From: Rathayibacter sp. VKM Ac-2759
GTDB taxonomy: Bacteria > Actinomycetota > Actinomycetes > Actinomycetales > Microbacteriaceae
DNA length: 64,000 nt
Direction of reading: 5' to 3'
NCBI RefSeq assembly: GCF_009834225.1
Contig: NZ_CP047176.1
Coordinates: 3,286,001 to 3,350,000, forward strand
The notes beneath the pieces are model-generated. The model was not told the origin of the DNA, made no database searches, and saw nothing but the letters and a program-made list of their open reading frames with translations. This document shows, piece after piece, positions 7,909 through 15,949 of the stretch. Each line of letters begins with the position of its first letter. Position 1 is the stretch's first letter. The position numbers and the translations under genes were made by a program.

Positions 7909-9021
7909 ATGAACCTGCAGGACGTGGTCGACGAGCTCGCCGGAGCACTCGGCCGGCCGGTCGCGATCGAGGACCCCCGCCACTTCGTCCTCGCCTCCAG
8001 CTCCGGATCCACGGTCGGCCGGCGCACGCCGGTGCGATTCCGCGAGGATCCCGCCCGCACCGCGGCGAGCGACGCCCGCCGGCGCGGCGTCTTCCCGGTG
8101 GGCGACCTCCGCGGCCGGCTCGCGGTGCTGAGGGTCGGCGACGACCAGCTGCCGCCGCTGGCACCCGAGCACTACTCCCTCATCGACGCGGCCGTCGACA
8201 CCGTCCGCCGCATCCTGCGCCCGACGGCCCCGGTCTCCGAGAGCTCCCGGCGCGCAGAGGTCGTCTCGGGCCTGCTGGCGCCGGACGCGGGGAGGCGCCG
8301 GGCGTCGCTCGCCGAGGCCGTCGAGCGGCACTGGCTGCGGCGCGATCAGCACACCGTCGTCCGCGCGGTGCTGCTGGGCGGGGCGGGCGCCGCGCTGCAG
8401 CGGGCGTCGCTGGCCCGTCGGCTCGACGCGTCCCCCTCCTCCGGCCTGGTGCACCTGGCCGACGAGGGCGGGATGCTGCTCTTCGTCAGCACGGAGACGC
8501 CGGGATCCGACCACGGCGCCCGGACGGACGCGATCCTCCGCGCCGAGGTACGCGGCCACGGCACGAGCGTGCTGGCCATCGGGTCCGCCCGGCACCGACG
8601 CGAGGACGACGATCTGCGAGCGACCGCGGACCACGCCTCCCTCGCCGCGAGCATCGTCAGCTCGCTGCCGGACGGCCGCGACCGCGGAGACATCGCCGAT
8701 CTCGGAGCCTGGGTGCTGCTGTCCAGCGTCGCCGCCGACAGCTCGCAGCTGGCGATGCTGTCGCCCGCGGCGGCGACCCTGCTCGAGAAGGGCGACGACG
8801 TCCAGCGCCAGACCGTCGAGGCCTACCTCGACGTGCGCGGCAGCGTGCGGGAGGCGTGCGCGATCCTGCACATCCACCGCACCACGCTCTACTACCGGCT
8901 GGAGAATCTGCCGGCAGCGGTCAGAGCCGCCCTCGACGACGGTCTCGCACGGAGCGCGCTGCACCTGTGCCTGAAGCTGATGAGGTTCCGCGGCGGCCAC
9001 GAGAGGCTGAGGGCGTCGTGA
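7909..9021 (+). CDS. PucR/CdaR-type transcriptional regulator
   Basis: The ATG at 7909 begins a 370-residue protein. The first 100 residues form a variable sensor-like region. The C-terminal 60 residues carry the PucR-type HTH: TVEAYLDVRGSVREACAILHIHRTTLYYRLENL (shown here only as the diagnostic end, LHIHRTTLYYRL). The family activates purine, sugar-acid or amino-acid catabolic genes. Its stop overlaps the GTG of the flavoprotein gene (GTGA at 9018-9021), so regulator and enzyme are co-translated. The effector is probably linked to that enzyme's metabolism. Confidence 0.85.
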   Translation: MNLQDVVDELAGALGRPVAIEDPRHFVLASSSGSTVGRRTPVRFREDPARTAASDARRRGVFPVGDLRGRLAVLRVGDDQLPPLAPEHYSLIDAAVDTVRRILRPTAPVSESSRRAEVVSGLLAPDAGRRRASLAEAVERHWLRRDQHTVVRAVLLGGAGAALQRASLARRLDASPSSGLVHLADEGGMLLFVSTETPGSDHGARTDAILRAEVRGHGTSVLAIGSARHRREDDDLRATADHASLAASIVSSLPDGRDRGDIADLGAWVLLSSVAADSSQLAMLSPAAATLLEKGDDVQRQTVEAYLDVRGSVREACAILHIHRTTLYYRLENLPAAVRAALDDGLARSALHLCLKLMRFRGGHERLRAS

Positions 9022-10301
9022 CCGGCCCCGTGCCCGCCCGCTCCACGCGCGAGCCCGAGCTCCCGCAGGTCCGGCTCTACGGACGGCGCGAGAGCCGCGA
9101 CGCCTGGGAGATCCGCGACTTCCTCTCGCGCAGCGTCGTCTCGTTCGCGTGGACACCGCTCGACACCGACGAGCAGTGCCTGGCCGTCGCCGGCCGGCCC
9201 CTCGCCGAGGCGTCCCTCCCCCTCGTCCTCTTCCCCGACGGGACCCGGGCCTTCGATCCGAGCATCGCCGAGGTGGCCGGCCGCCTCGGCTGGGTGGGCT
9301 CGCCGCGCCTGGCCGAGTACGACCTCTCGATCTACGGCGCCGGACCGGCGGGTCTCTCGGCCGCCGTGTACGCCGCCTCCGAGGGGCTGCGGGTGGTGGT
9401 CCTCGAGCGGTCCGCGATCGGCGGGCAGGCCGGCTACAGCAGCCTGATCGAGAACTACCTCGGCTTCCCCCACGGCATCGCAGGCGCGAACCTCGCCGAG
9501 CGGGCGCGCCAGCAGGCCGTCGCCTTCGGTGCCGAGCTGCTGATGATGCGGGAGGGGATCAGGGCGCGCTTCGCAGACGACCGGATCCACGCCCTGCTCG
9601 CCGACGGGACGACCGTCGTCGCGCGCGCCAACATCTGCGCCACCGGCATCGAGTGGCGCCGCCTCGGCCTCGATCGGGAGGACGAGCTCCTGGGCGTCGG
9701 CGTCTACTACGGGGCGGGGACGAGCGAGGCGCCTCTGTGCGAGGGAGAGGACGTGGTGGTCGTCGGCGGCGGGAACTCGGCGGGTCAGGCGGTGATGAAC
9801 CTCGCCGGGCACGCCCGGCACGTGACGATGCTCGTGCGGGGACGCGACCTGGCCGACAGCCTCTCCTCCTACCTCGCCGATCGGGTCGTCCGGCAGCCGA
9901 ACGTCACGATCATGCTCGACTCGAGGGTGACCGGCCTCCACGGCGCAGAGGCGCTCGAGTCGATCGACGTCGAGAACACCGCGACGGGGGTGCACGGAGC
10001 CCTCGGCACCTCGCACCTGTTCGTCTGCATCGGCGGCGCGCCCGACACCTCCTGGGCCGAGGGGACCGGGATCGTCCGCGACGCCTCCGGGTACCTCGTG
10101 ACGGGTCCCGACCTCACCGGCGCGCACGCGGCCCCCGACTGGCCGCTCGAGCGCGCCCCGTTCTACCTCGAGACGAGCGTCCCCGGCTCCTTCGCGGCCG
10201 GAGACGTGCGTCGCAGCTCGGTCAAGCGCGTCGCCTCCGCCGTCGGCGAGGGCGCCATGGCCGTGACCTTCGCCCACCGCCACCTGCAGGAGACGTCGTG
10301 A
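9018..10301 (+). CDS. Thioredoxin-reductase-like FAD/NAD(P)H oxidoreductase with N-terminal glutaredoxin-like domain and no CxxC
   Basis: The 427-residue protein starts at the GTG overlapping the PucR gene. Residues about 15-90 look like a thioredoxin-fold domain (VRLYGRRESRDAWEIRDFLS). From about 102 the FAD motif YGAGPAGLSAAVYAASEG appears, then GGQAGYSSLIENYLGFP, and an NAD(P)H motif VVVVGGGNSAGQAV near residue 250. Thioredoxin reductases have CATC just before this second Rossmann motif. Here the equivalent segment (YYGAGTSEAPLC) has only one Cys, so disulfide exchange through the standard pair is excluded. Actinobacteria have a known group of such proteins of unclear function. Confidence 0.85.
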   Translation: MTGPVPARSTREPELPQVRLYGRRESRDAWEIRDFLSRSVVSFAWTPLDTDEQCLAVAGRPLAEASLPLVLFPDGTRAFDPSIAEVAGRLGWVGSPRLAEYDLSIYGAGPAGLSAAVYAASEGLRVVVLERSAIGGQAGYSSLIENYLGFPHGIAGANLAERARQQAVAFGAELLMMREGIRARFADDRIHALLADGTTVVARANICATGIEWRRLGLDREDELLGVGVYYGAGTSEAPLCEGEDVVVVGGGNSAGQAVMNLAGHARHVTMLVRGRDLADSLSSYLADRVVRQPNVTIMLDSRVTGLHGAEALESIDVENTATGVHGALGTSHLFVCIGGAPDTSWAEGTGIVRDASGYLVTGPDLTGAHAAPDWPLERAPFYLETSVPGSFAAGDVRRSSVKRVASAVGEGAMAVTFAHRHLQETS

Positions 10302-10426
10302 CCCGCACGCCGCCGTCCCTCCGTCACGGAGCAGGGTCCTGGATCGTCGCGACGACGTCCCTGCTCGTGATGGCGCGCTCGACGGTGCCGAGGCAGTGCG
10401 GCGGTGGCCCGGTGATCGGGGCGGGG

Positions 10427-10618
10427 TCAGAAGTCCTCGCGCCGCTCCCGCTCGGCGTCGGCGACCGGCTCGAGGGCGGCGAGATCCTCGAGGGCGAGCC
10501 GCAGCTGGCGCACCAGCCAGCGCGAGGTGAGCGCGTCGCCGTCGAGCGCCTCGAGCTGGCGGAGCCGGTCGAGCGCGGACCCGGACAGGTCCCGCGCGGT
10601 CTCGTCCGGCGCGCTCAT
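10427..10618 (-). CDS. Small acidic protein of unknown function
   Basis: The ATG at 10618 gives 63 residues rich in Asp, Glu, Leu and Arg with predicted helices (DRLRQLEALDGDALTSRW, then VRQLRLALEDLAAL). A GTG at 10627 is an alternative start. There are no Cys, signal peptide or recognisable domain. The start overlaps the stop of a 28-codon frame upstream on the same strand (ATGA), which supports translation of both. The gene ends 125 bp after the flavoprotein gene in convergent orientation. The intervening stretch shows nothing else. Confidence 0.5.
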   Translation of the reverse strand: MSAPDETARDLSGSALDRLRQLEALDGDALTSRWLVRQLRLALEDLAALEPVADAERERREDF

Positions 10619-10701
10619 GCCCGGCACCCCGCCGCGCGCGGCGTGCGCCGCAGGGGAGTGTCGCGCTGGTTCGCGTCGAGGAGAGGTGCGTCGGTGGTCA
10701 T
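10615..10701 (-). CDS. Possible 28-residue small protein or leader upstream of the acidic protein
   Basis: An ATG at 10701, preceded by a GAAGGG ribosome site at suitable spacing, opens a 28-codon frame whose TGA overlaps the ATG of the 63-residue gene. The peptide begins MTTDAPLLDANQRDTPL and ends in an Arg/Ala-rich segment. Stop-start overlap and ribosome site argue for translation and coupling. Its shortness argues for caution. Confidence 0.35.
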   Translation of the reverse strand: MTTDAPLLDANQRDTPLRRTPRAAGCRA

Positions 10702-10785
10702 GGGCTGCCCTTCGGGTTCGACGGAAGCGCCTGTGCGGCCTCCGGCATCGCCTCCGACGCTAGGACCGGCGCCGGCGCCCGCGCG

Positions 10786-10801
10786 CGAGTCGGATGACTC
10801 G
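10786..10801. promoter_or_regulatory. Shared motif copy B, perfect palindrome CGAGTC-GGAT-GACTCG
   Basis: This is the most symmetric copy of the motif (6-bp arms, 4-bp spacer). It lies 30 bp upstream of the GTG of the membrane-protein gene at 10831 and 85 bp upstream of the divergent small-ORF pair, so one dimeric regulator could serve both. Confidence 0.5.
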
Positions 10802-10830
10802 ACCGCCGCGCGCCTCGAGGGGCGGCGGCC

Positions 10831-11553
10831 GTGAACCCCGAGCCGAGCGAGCGCCTCGACGAGGAGGAGCCGCCGCAGTCGGCCGCCCTGCCCGATGCCG
10901 CCGTGTCGGCCTCGTCCCTCCCCGACCGGCCGGCGGCGTTCCTCAACGCCCTGCTCACCGAGCACTTCGTCCTGGAGTCGGCCAGGGGCATCACCGTGAC
11001 CGAGTCGAGCAGCAGGGCGTCGCTCTACCTGACGATGCTGTCGAGCTCGCTCGTCGCCTTCGGATTCCTCGCGCCCACGAAGTACGCGATCGGGTTCCTG
11101 GCGGTGATCATCCCGGTCGTGGTCCTGCTGGGCGTCTTCACCTACGAGCGCCTCGTGCAGACCTCGATGGAGGACATCGCGGCGCTGACCGCCATCCAGC
11201 GCATCCGCCGCTACTACGGCACTCTGCTGCCCGGCGCCGGCAGCTACTTCACCATGCCGCGCGGCAGGCACGCCCCGAACGAGCTGCTCGAGATCGGACG
11301 GCGCCGCAGCTGGCGCGGGATCTTCTTCACCATGTCGTCGGCGATCGGCGTCGTGAACTCGATCGTCGCCGGGGCGGGCGTGGCGCTGGCGCTGGCCGAG
11401 GCAGGCGCCGACGAGACCCGCGCCATCGCGGCCGGGATCGCCGCCGCCCTCGTGCTCGCCGTGCTGCACGGCGTCTACCAGTTCCACCGCTACCGGCAGA
11501 TGCGACTGCGCATCGCCGAGGCCGAGGCGCTGGACGGCTTCGAGGAGGCCTGA
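10831..11553 (+). CDS. Membrane protein of unknown function
   Basis: The 240-residue product starts with GTG after a GAGGGG ribosome site. About 45 charged N-terminal residues are followed by two paired hydrophobic stretches (about 65-105 and 165-218). Between them lies a soluble loop with Tyr/Arg-rich motifs (IQRIRRYYGTLLPGAGSYF). The C-terminus is cytosolic and charged. The four-helix layout with a middle loop is common among uncharacterised actinobacterial proteins. No catalytic or transport motif is seen. The palindromic motif 30 bp upstream groups it with the redox genes nearby. Confidence 0.7.
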   Translation: MNPEPSERLDEEEPPQSAALPDAAVSASSLPDRPAAFLNALLTEHFVLESARGITVTESSSRASLYLTMLSSSLVAFGFLAPTKYAIGFLAVIIPVVVLLGVFTYERLVQTSMEDIAALTAIQRIRRYYGTLLPGAGSYFTMPRGRHAPNELLEIGRRRSWRGIFFTMSSAIGVVNSIVAGAGVALALAEAGADETRAIAAGIAAALVLAVLHGVYQFHRYRQMRLRIAEAEALDGFEEA

Positions 11554-11575
11554 GTGCGGCCCGGGGCGCCTCCGG

Positions 11576-11929
11576 TCAGCGGCGCTCGGCGAGGAGGAGC
11601 TGCCAGTCGCGCGGCACACGGTCGGCCGGCCCGGGAGTGGTCTGGCCGGCCGGGTGGCTCTGCGGGTCGGCGAGACGCGGACCGTCGGTGTAGTCGTCGG
11701 CGGTGAAGTCCCAGAACCAGTCCTCGCCCGGCTCGAAGCTCTGCATCACCGCGTGCCCGGTGGTCCGGTAGTGCGCGGTCGCGTGACGGTTCAGGGAGTC
11801 GTCGCAGCAGCCGACGTGCCCGCATCGCGTGCAGCGGCGCAGGTGCAGCCACCACGAGCCGGTCTGCTCGCACTCGACGCAGCCGGGGCCGCTCGGGGGG
11901 ACGGAGGGATCGATCATCTGCGACGTCAT
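11576..11929 (-). CDS. UBP-type zinc finger domain protein
   Basis: The 117-residue protein is essentially one ZnF-UBP domain. Ligand residues are visible as CVEC near residue 17, CTRCGHVGCCDDS around 35-45, and HATAHYRTTGHAV. A WFWDF/DDY stretch follows. In eukaryotes this domain binds the free C-terminus of ubiquitin. The bacterial stand-alone version is widespread in actinobacteria, where its ligand is unknown. It is convergent with the membrane-protein gene. A copy of the shared palindromic motif lies 38 bp upstream of its ATG. Confidence 0.88.
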   Translation of the reverse strand: MTSQMIDPSVPPSGPGCVECEQTGSWWLHLRRCTRCGHVGCCDDSLNRHATAHYRTTGHAVMQSFEPGEDWFWDFTADDYTDGPRLADPQSHPAGQTTPGPADRVPRDWQLLLAERR

Positions 11930-11966
11930 GCACCCAGGGTGCCGCGAAGGGGCCGGCTCGCGCCAG

Positions 11967-11979
11967 GTCGGATGACTCG
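11967..11979. promoter_or_regulatory. Shared motif copy C (GTCGGATGACTCG) upstream of the UBP gene
   Basis: The 13-mer is identical to the right part of copy B. It occupies the 79-bp gap between the end of the LuxR regulator and the start of the UBP zinc-finger gene. The only promoter expected in that gap is that of the UBP gene. Confidence 0.45.
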
Positions 11980-12008
11980 ATCAGCGACCGGTCGGGCCGC
12001 CGCCGCCG

Positions 12009-14639
12009 TCACTGCTCCGCGCGCTGATCGCGCTGCAGAGCCAGCAGCGCGTCCCTCAGTCCGGCCCGCGACGTCACGCCGAGCTTGGGGAAGACGCGGT
12101 AGAGGTGGCCGCTCACCGTTCGCGGTGAGACGAAGAGCCGGTTCGCGATCTGCTTGTTCGACAGACCCGCCGCAGCGAGAGAGACGACCCGGCGCTCCTG
12201 CTCGCTGAGCTCGGCCCCCGCGGCGGCGGCAACAGGGGTGGTCGGGCCTCCGCCCGCGGCCCGGAGCTCCTGCTGCGCCCTGGTGTGCCAGAGCTCGGCC
12301 CCCAGGGCGGTGAAGCCCGCCGCGGCGAGCCGGAACTGGGCCCGCGCCTCGAGCGGACGCGTCCGCCGCCGCAGCCACTCGCCGTAGCAGAGGTGGACCC
12401 GGGACCGCTCGAGCGGGAACTCGTCGGAGGCCAGTCCGAGGGCCTGCTCGAAGACCGCGCACGCTCCCTCGGTCGTGTCGAGGACGGCGGTCGCCGCGGT
12501 CACGAGCATCCGCTGCCGGGGAGTCGTGACTGCGCCCGCGAGGTCGTCCGCCGCCTCCCGGAGCGCGGCCGCGTGCTCGATCAGCCGCAGTCGGGAGGCG
12601 GCCTCGGCGGCGTCGAGCAGCTCGAGGGGGCTGTAGCCCGGCCCGGGGCCGATGGTCGCGGTCGACGGTCGGGCCGAGAAGCGGGCGTGCGCCTCCTCGA
12701 ACCGCCCGCGAGCCAGATCGAGCGACGAGCGGGCCTGATCGGCCGCCCGAGCGATGGTCGGGGCGCCGTGCTGCAGAGCCCACGAGGTCGCGCGCTCGGC
12801 GCTGCGACGGGTGCCGGCGTCGTCGCCCCGCACCGCGTGGAGCAGAGCCCGGGTCGCCTCGATCAGCGCCGTGACCGTCGGCAGCTCCCGCGCCGAGAGC
12901 GCCGCGCTGTCGAGATCAGCGGCCGCCTCGTCGAGCCGACCGCGGTGGAGGGCTGCCACCGCCCTGCGGGTGAGCGCGAGGGTCGCGGGCAGGCCGCCCT
13001 CCCGCTCCGCCGCGTCGAGGGTTCCGGCGAGACGGGCGCTGCGCTCGTCCGACACCTCCAGGAGAGACCAGGCCAGGTGCAGCGCGACCTTCTTCCAGGG
13101 GTCGCCGGAGGCGGCCGACTCCTCCGCGAGCCGCATCCGCCGCTCCCACTCGTCGGGGGCGGTCGGCGCGACGCAGGCCTCGACCAGGCGGAGGACCGGG
13201 TCGAGACGACGTTCCGCGCCCAGATCGAGGGCCTCCTCCCACCACTGGGCGTCGCCCCGGAGCACGCAGGCGAAGTGCAGAGCGGTGAGGAGCAGGTCGG
13301 CGCTCGCGGAGTCCGGTGGCGCCTCGGCCAGAGCGGCGACGACCGCGCGTCTGCTCTCGCGGACGTCGCCGCGACGCGTCAGCGCGTCGACCTGCCGGGC
13401 CGCGTCGAGGAGCCGGGACGGCTCGCCGAGCGCGGCTCCGCCGTCGAGCGCCCGCTCGAGGGAAGCGGCGTCGCCCTCGAACGCCGCGATCACGGCGGTA
13501 CGGGCGGTGATGCCGTCGCGGACGGTGCCGGTGGGCGCGAGTCCGCGCGCCTCCGAGAGGAGCACCAGCGCCTCCTGCGCCCGGCCCGCCCTGAGGCGCT
13601 CGTCCGCCGCCCTCTCGAGCAGGTCCACGCGCTCCTCGGGCGTCGCACCACTCGGCTCGCCCAGCAGCAGGCGCAGGTGCTCGGGTGCGCCGAGGCGGTC
13701 GGCGACGAGCACACGGGCGGCGCGCAGGGCGGCGGGTGCTGCCGTCGAGAGCACCACCGCTCGCACGACCGGATCGCGGAAGACGCAGCCCTCCCCGGCC
13801 GGGGCGAGCAGCCCCGCCTCGGCGGCCTCGCGCACGGGCCCCGGCTCCCCCACCCACGGGCCCGCCCCGGGGAGCTCGGCGGTGGCCACGGCCACCAGCA
13901 GCAGCTCGTCGCTGCACTCCCTCGACAGCGACCGCGTCCGAGCGAGAACCCTCTCCTCGGCCGCAGGGATCCGCGGGTGGGGGCGGAACGGCGAAGGCCC
14001 TGCCGAGGCGTCCTCCGCCCACGCCCGACCGATGACGTCGAGGAGCAGCGGGTTGCCCGCAGTGAGCATCAGGAGGCGCGAGACGAGCCGGAAGGGCAGG
14101 TCAACGTCGCGCGCACTCAGCAGTCCGCGGGCCGCCGCGGCGTCGAGCGGATCGAGCCGCCGGTGCGGCAGCTCGGTCCACCCCGTGACGGTTTGACGGT
14201 CGGTCGTCGCGATGATGCAGGCGGCTCCCGCCTCGGTCACGAGCTGGGTGAGGAGGGCCTGGAGGCTGGTGCGGGCTGCGGCATCGAACCGCTCCCAGTC
14301 GTCGACGACGATCAGGAAGGCGCGCTCCGGCGAGCTCGGCCGCGCCGCGCCGTCGCGCACCCGGTGCAGATGTCCGATGAGCGCCGCGAAGAGAGCGAGG
14401 GAGGAGGCGCTGATGACCGGATCGCCGCGGTCGGGCCGCACCTCGATCACCTCGTGTCCGGCCGCGCGGGCCGCCGCCGCGGCCGTGGTCAGCGCGTGCG
14501 TCTTCCCGCAGCCGATCCCACCCTCGACCACGAGGAGCCGCTCCCTCGCCGAGGAGCCGGGCGTCAGCATCCGAACGACGACGTCGGGCGATGCCGTGCC
14601 ACCGCGGAGCGGAGGAGGCGCTGGGATGCTGATCGTCAT
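12009..14639 (-). CDS. Large ATP-binding LuxR-family regulator (LAL/STAND type)
   Basis: The ATG at 14639, preceded by GGGAG, gives 876 residues. An AAA/STAND ATPase module opens the protein with Walker A GGIGCGKT (residues 40-47) and Walker B LIVVDDW. A long alpha-helical, TPR-like middle part of more than 500 residues follows. The C-terminal 65 residues are a LuxR HTH (LSEQERRVVSLAAAGLSNKQ, then VSPRTVSGHLYRVFPKLGV). Such regulators oligomerise on ligand and ATP binding and activate transcription. It sits in the middle of the gene set carrying the GAGTC-N4-GACTC motif, so it is the first candidate for the protein that binds it. Confidence 0.9.
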   Translation of the reverse strand: MTISIPAPPPLRGGTASPDVVVRMLTPGSSARERLLVVEGGIGCGKTHALTTAAAAARAAGHEVIEVRPDRGDPVISASSLALFAALIGHLHRVRDGAARPSSPERAFLIVVDDWERFDAAARTSLQALLTQLVTEAGAACIIATTDRQTVTGWTELPHRRLDPLDAAAARGLLSARDVDLPFRLVSRLLMLTAGNPLLLDVIGRAWAEDASAGPSPFRPHPRIPAAEERVLARTRSLSRECSDELLLVAVATAELPGAGPWVGEPGPVREAAEAGLLAPAGEGCVFRDPVVRAVVLSTAAPAALRAARVLVADRLGAPEHLRLLLGEPSGATPEERVDLLERAADERLRAGRAQEALVLLSEARGLAPTGTVRDGITARTAVIAAFEGDAASLERALDGGAALGEPSRLLDAARQVDALTRRGDVRESRRAVVAALAEAPPDSASADLLLTALHFACVLRGDAQWWEEALDLGAERRLDPVLRLVEACVAPTAPDEWERRMRLAEESAASGDPWKKVALHLAWSLLEVSDERSARLAGTLDAAEREGGLPATLALTRRAVAALHRGRLDEAAADLDSAALSARELPTVTALIEATRALLHAVRGDDAGTRRSAERATSWALQHGAPTIARAADQARSSLDLARGRFEEAHARFSARPSTATIGPGPGYSPLELLDAAEAASRLRLIEHAAALREAADDLAGAVTTPRQRMLVTAATAVLDTTEGACAVFEQALGLASDEFPLERSRVHLCYGEWLRRRTRPLEARAQFRLAAAGFTALGAELWHTRAQQELRAAGGGPTTPVAAAAGAELSEQERRVVSLAAAGLSNKQIANRLFVSPRTVSGHLYRVFPKLGVTSRAGLRDALLALQRDQRAEQ

Positions 14640-14763
14640 CGTGACTCCCGGGTGCTGTGGACCGAGCCTGATGACCCCATGCTGTCGCGCGGTCGCGCCG
14701 CCGCCCTCCTCGGATCGTCGGAACACCCTCCGGGACGGCGACCGTCGACCCGGGCGCGTCTCC

Positions 14764-15714
14764 TCAGCCGCCGAGGGACTCGAGCAGGTCGCGCGACGGG
14801 ACGAAGTAGACGCCTCCCGTCATCGCGGTCGAGAAGTCGAGGAGTCGGTCGTGCCGGCCGGCGGGGACGCCGACGAACATGCGCGTGAGCATCGTCTCGA
14901 TCACCGAGAGGTCGGCGGCGAGACCGAGGAAGTACGTGCCGAACTCGCCCCGGCCGGGCCTGCCGAAGGGCATGTTGTCGCGGAGGATGTCGTGCTCGGT
15001 TCCTCCCTCGTCGACGACGGTCGCCAGCCCCCGGTGCGAGAGCTGCTCGGCGTCGTCGTCGGGTCCCTCGACGTTGTCCGCCTTGCGGCGGCCGATGACG
15101 CGCTCCTGCTGCTCCGTCGAGAGCGAGTGCCACGCGTCGAGGTCGTGCAGGTACTTCTGGGCGACCATGTAGGTCCCGCCGGCGAACGCCTCGTCCTCGG
15201 CGCCGATCAGCGCGACGCTCGGGAGCGCCTCTCCCGTCGGGTTCTCGGTGCCGTCCACGAAGCCGAGCAGATCGCGGTTGTCGAAGTACCGGAAGCCGAC
15301 GACCTCGTCGCGCACGACGACGTCGGCCCCCAGCGCCTCGAGGAGGAGCCGTTCGAGCTCGAAGCAGGCGTCGTCGCGGTCGGAGCGGATGTGGAAGAGG
15401 AGGTCGGTCTGGGTCGAGACCGCCGTGTGCTTCGCGCCTGCCACCTCGCGGAACGGGTGGAGCTGCCCGGGCCTGGTCGTCGCGCCGAACCGGTCCCATG
15501 CGTCGCTGCCCACCCCGACCAGGCACGAGAGCTTCGCACTGAGGTCGCGGAAGCCGACCGCGCGGATGAGGCCGCCCACGTCGGTGACGACATCGCGCAC
15601 GCGGTCGGCCGCGTCCTGCCCACCCACGATGTCCACCGACAGGAACACGGCGGAGCGGCTCAGCGGGGCGATGACCGCCTGCGGCTCGATCGGCACTCGG
15701 TCCGCGGTGGTCAT
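14764..15714 (-). CDS. Dye-decolorizing (DyP-type) heme peroxidase
   Basis: The 316-residue protein carries the DyP signature GFVDGTENP with catalytic Asp154. The candidate proximal heme His is in LSHRGL, and the distal Arg lies in ILRDNMPFG. Length and motifs fit the bacterial P/B-type class, cytosolic and without a Tat signal. It oxidises dyes, lignin-like phenols or peroxide-linked substrates. Some relatives are packed into encapsulin shells by a C-terminal tag, but this one ends at DLLESLGG with no such extension and no encapsulin gene is near. An in-frame upstream start at 15837 would add 41 Arg-rich residues and is less likely. Motif copy D lies upstream. Confidence 0.92.
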   Translation of the reverse strand: MTTADRVPIEPQAVIAPLSRSAVFLSVDIVGGQDAADRVRDVVTDVGGLIRAVGFRDLSAKLSCLVGVGSDAWDRFGATTRPGQLHPFREVAGAKHTAVSTQTDLLFHIRSDRDDACFELERLLLEALGADVVVRDEVVGFRYFDNRDLLGFVDGTENPTGEALPSVALIGAEDEAFAGGTYMVAQKYLHDLDAWHSLSTEQQERVIGRRKADNVEGPDDDAEQLSHRGLATVVDEGGTEHDILRDNMPFGRPGRGEFGTYFLGLAADLSVIETMLTRMFVGVPAGRHDRLLDFSTAMTGGVYFVPSRDLLESLGG

Positions 15715-15836
15715 CGCGCACTCACCGGTGCGGCCGTGTCGCGGCGCGGCTGGTTCCTGGACATCGTGACCTCCGGTCCGCGCGCCCTGGCGGGGCGCGC
15801 TCGTCGCGATCCTGTCAGGGCGGCGCGCGCCCGGCA

Positions 15837-15849
15837 CGAGTCATTCGAC
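15837..15849 (-). promoter_or_regulatory. Shared motif copy D (GTCGAATGACTCG) upstream of the DyP gene
   Basis: On the minus strand the site reads GTCGAATGACTCG, one base from copies B and C. It lies 123 bp upstream of the DyP ATG, in the 235-bp gap behind the anti-sigma gene. The rest of that gap shows no gene. Confidence 0.4.
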
Positions 15850-15949
15850 CCGACCCGGGAGACCGGGGGACGCAGCGGGGTGCGCGAGCCGGTCGCGCCT
15901 CCGCGATCTCGCTTCGATCGCCCGGGCGATGTCGATCGGAGGGTGGGCG

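Noticed and set aside
12285..14888. 867-codon plus-strand frame opposite the LuxR regulator
   Set aside because: Composition is Arg/Gly/Pro-rich without any motif. The minus strand carries Walker motifs and a LuxR HTH.
14764..15714. DyP peroxidase as encapsulin cargo
   Set aside because: No encapsulin gene is present and the C-terminus lacks the extended cargo peptide.
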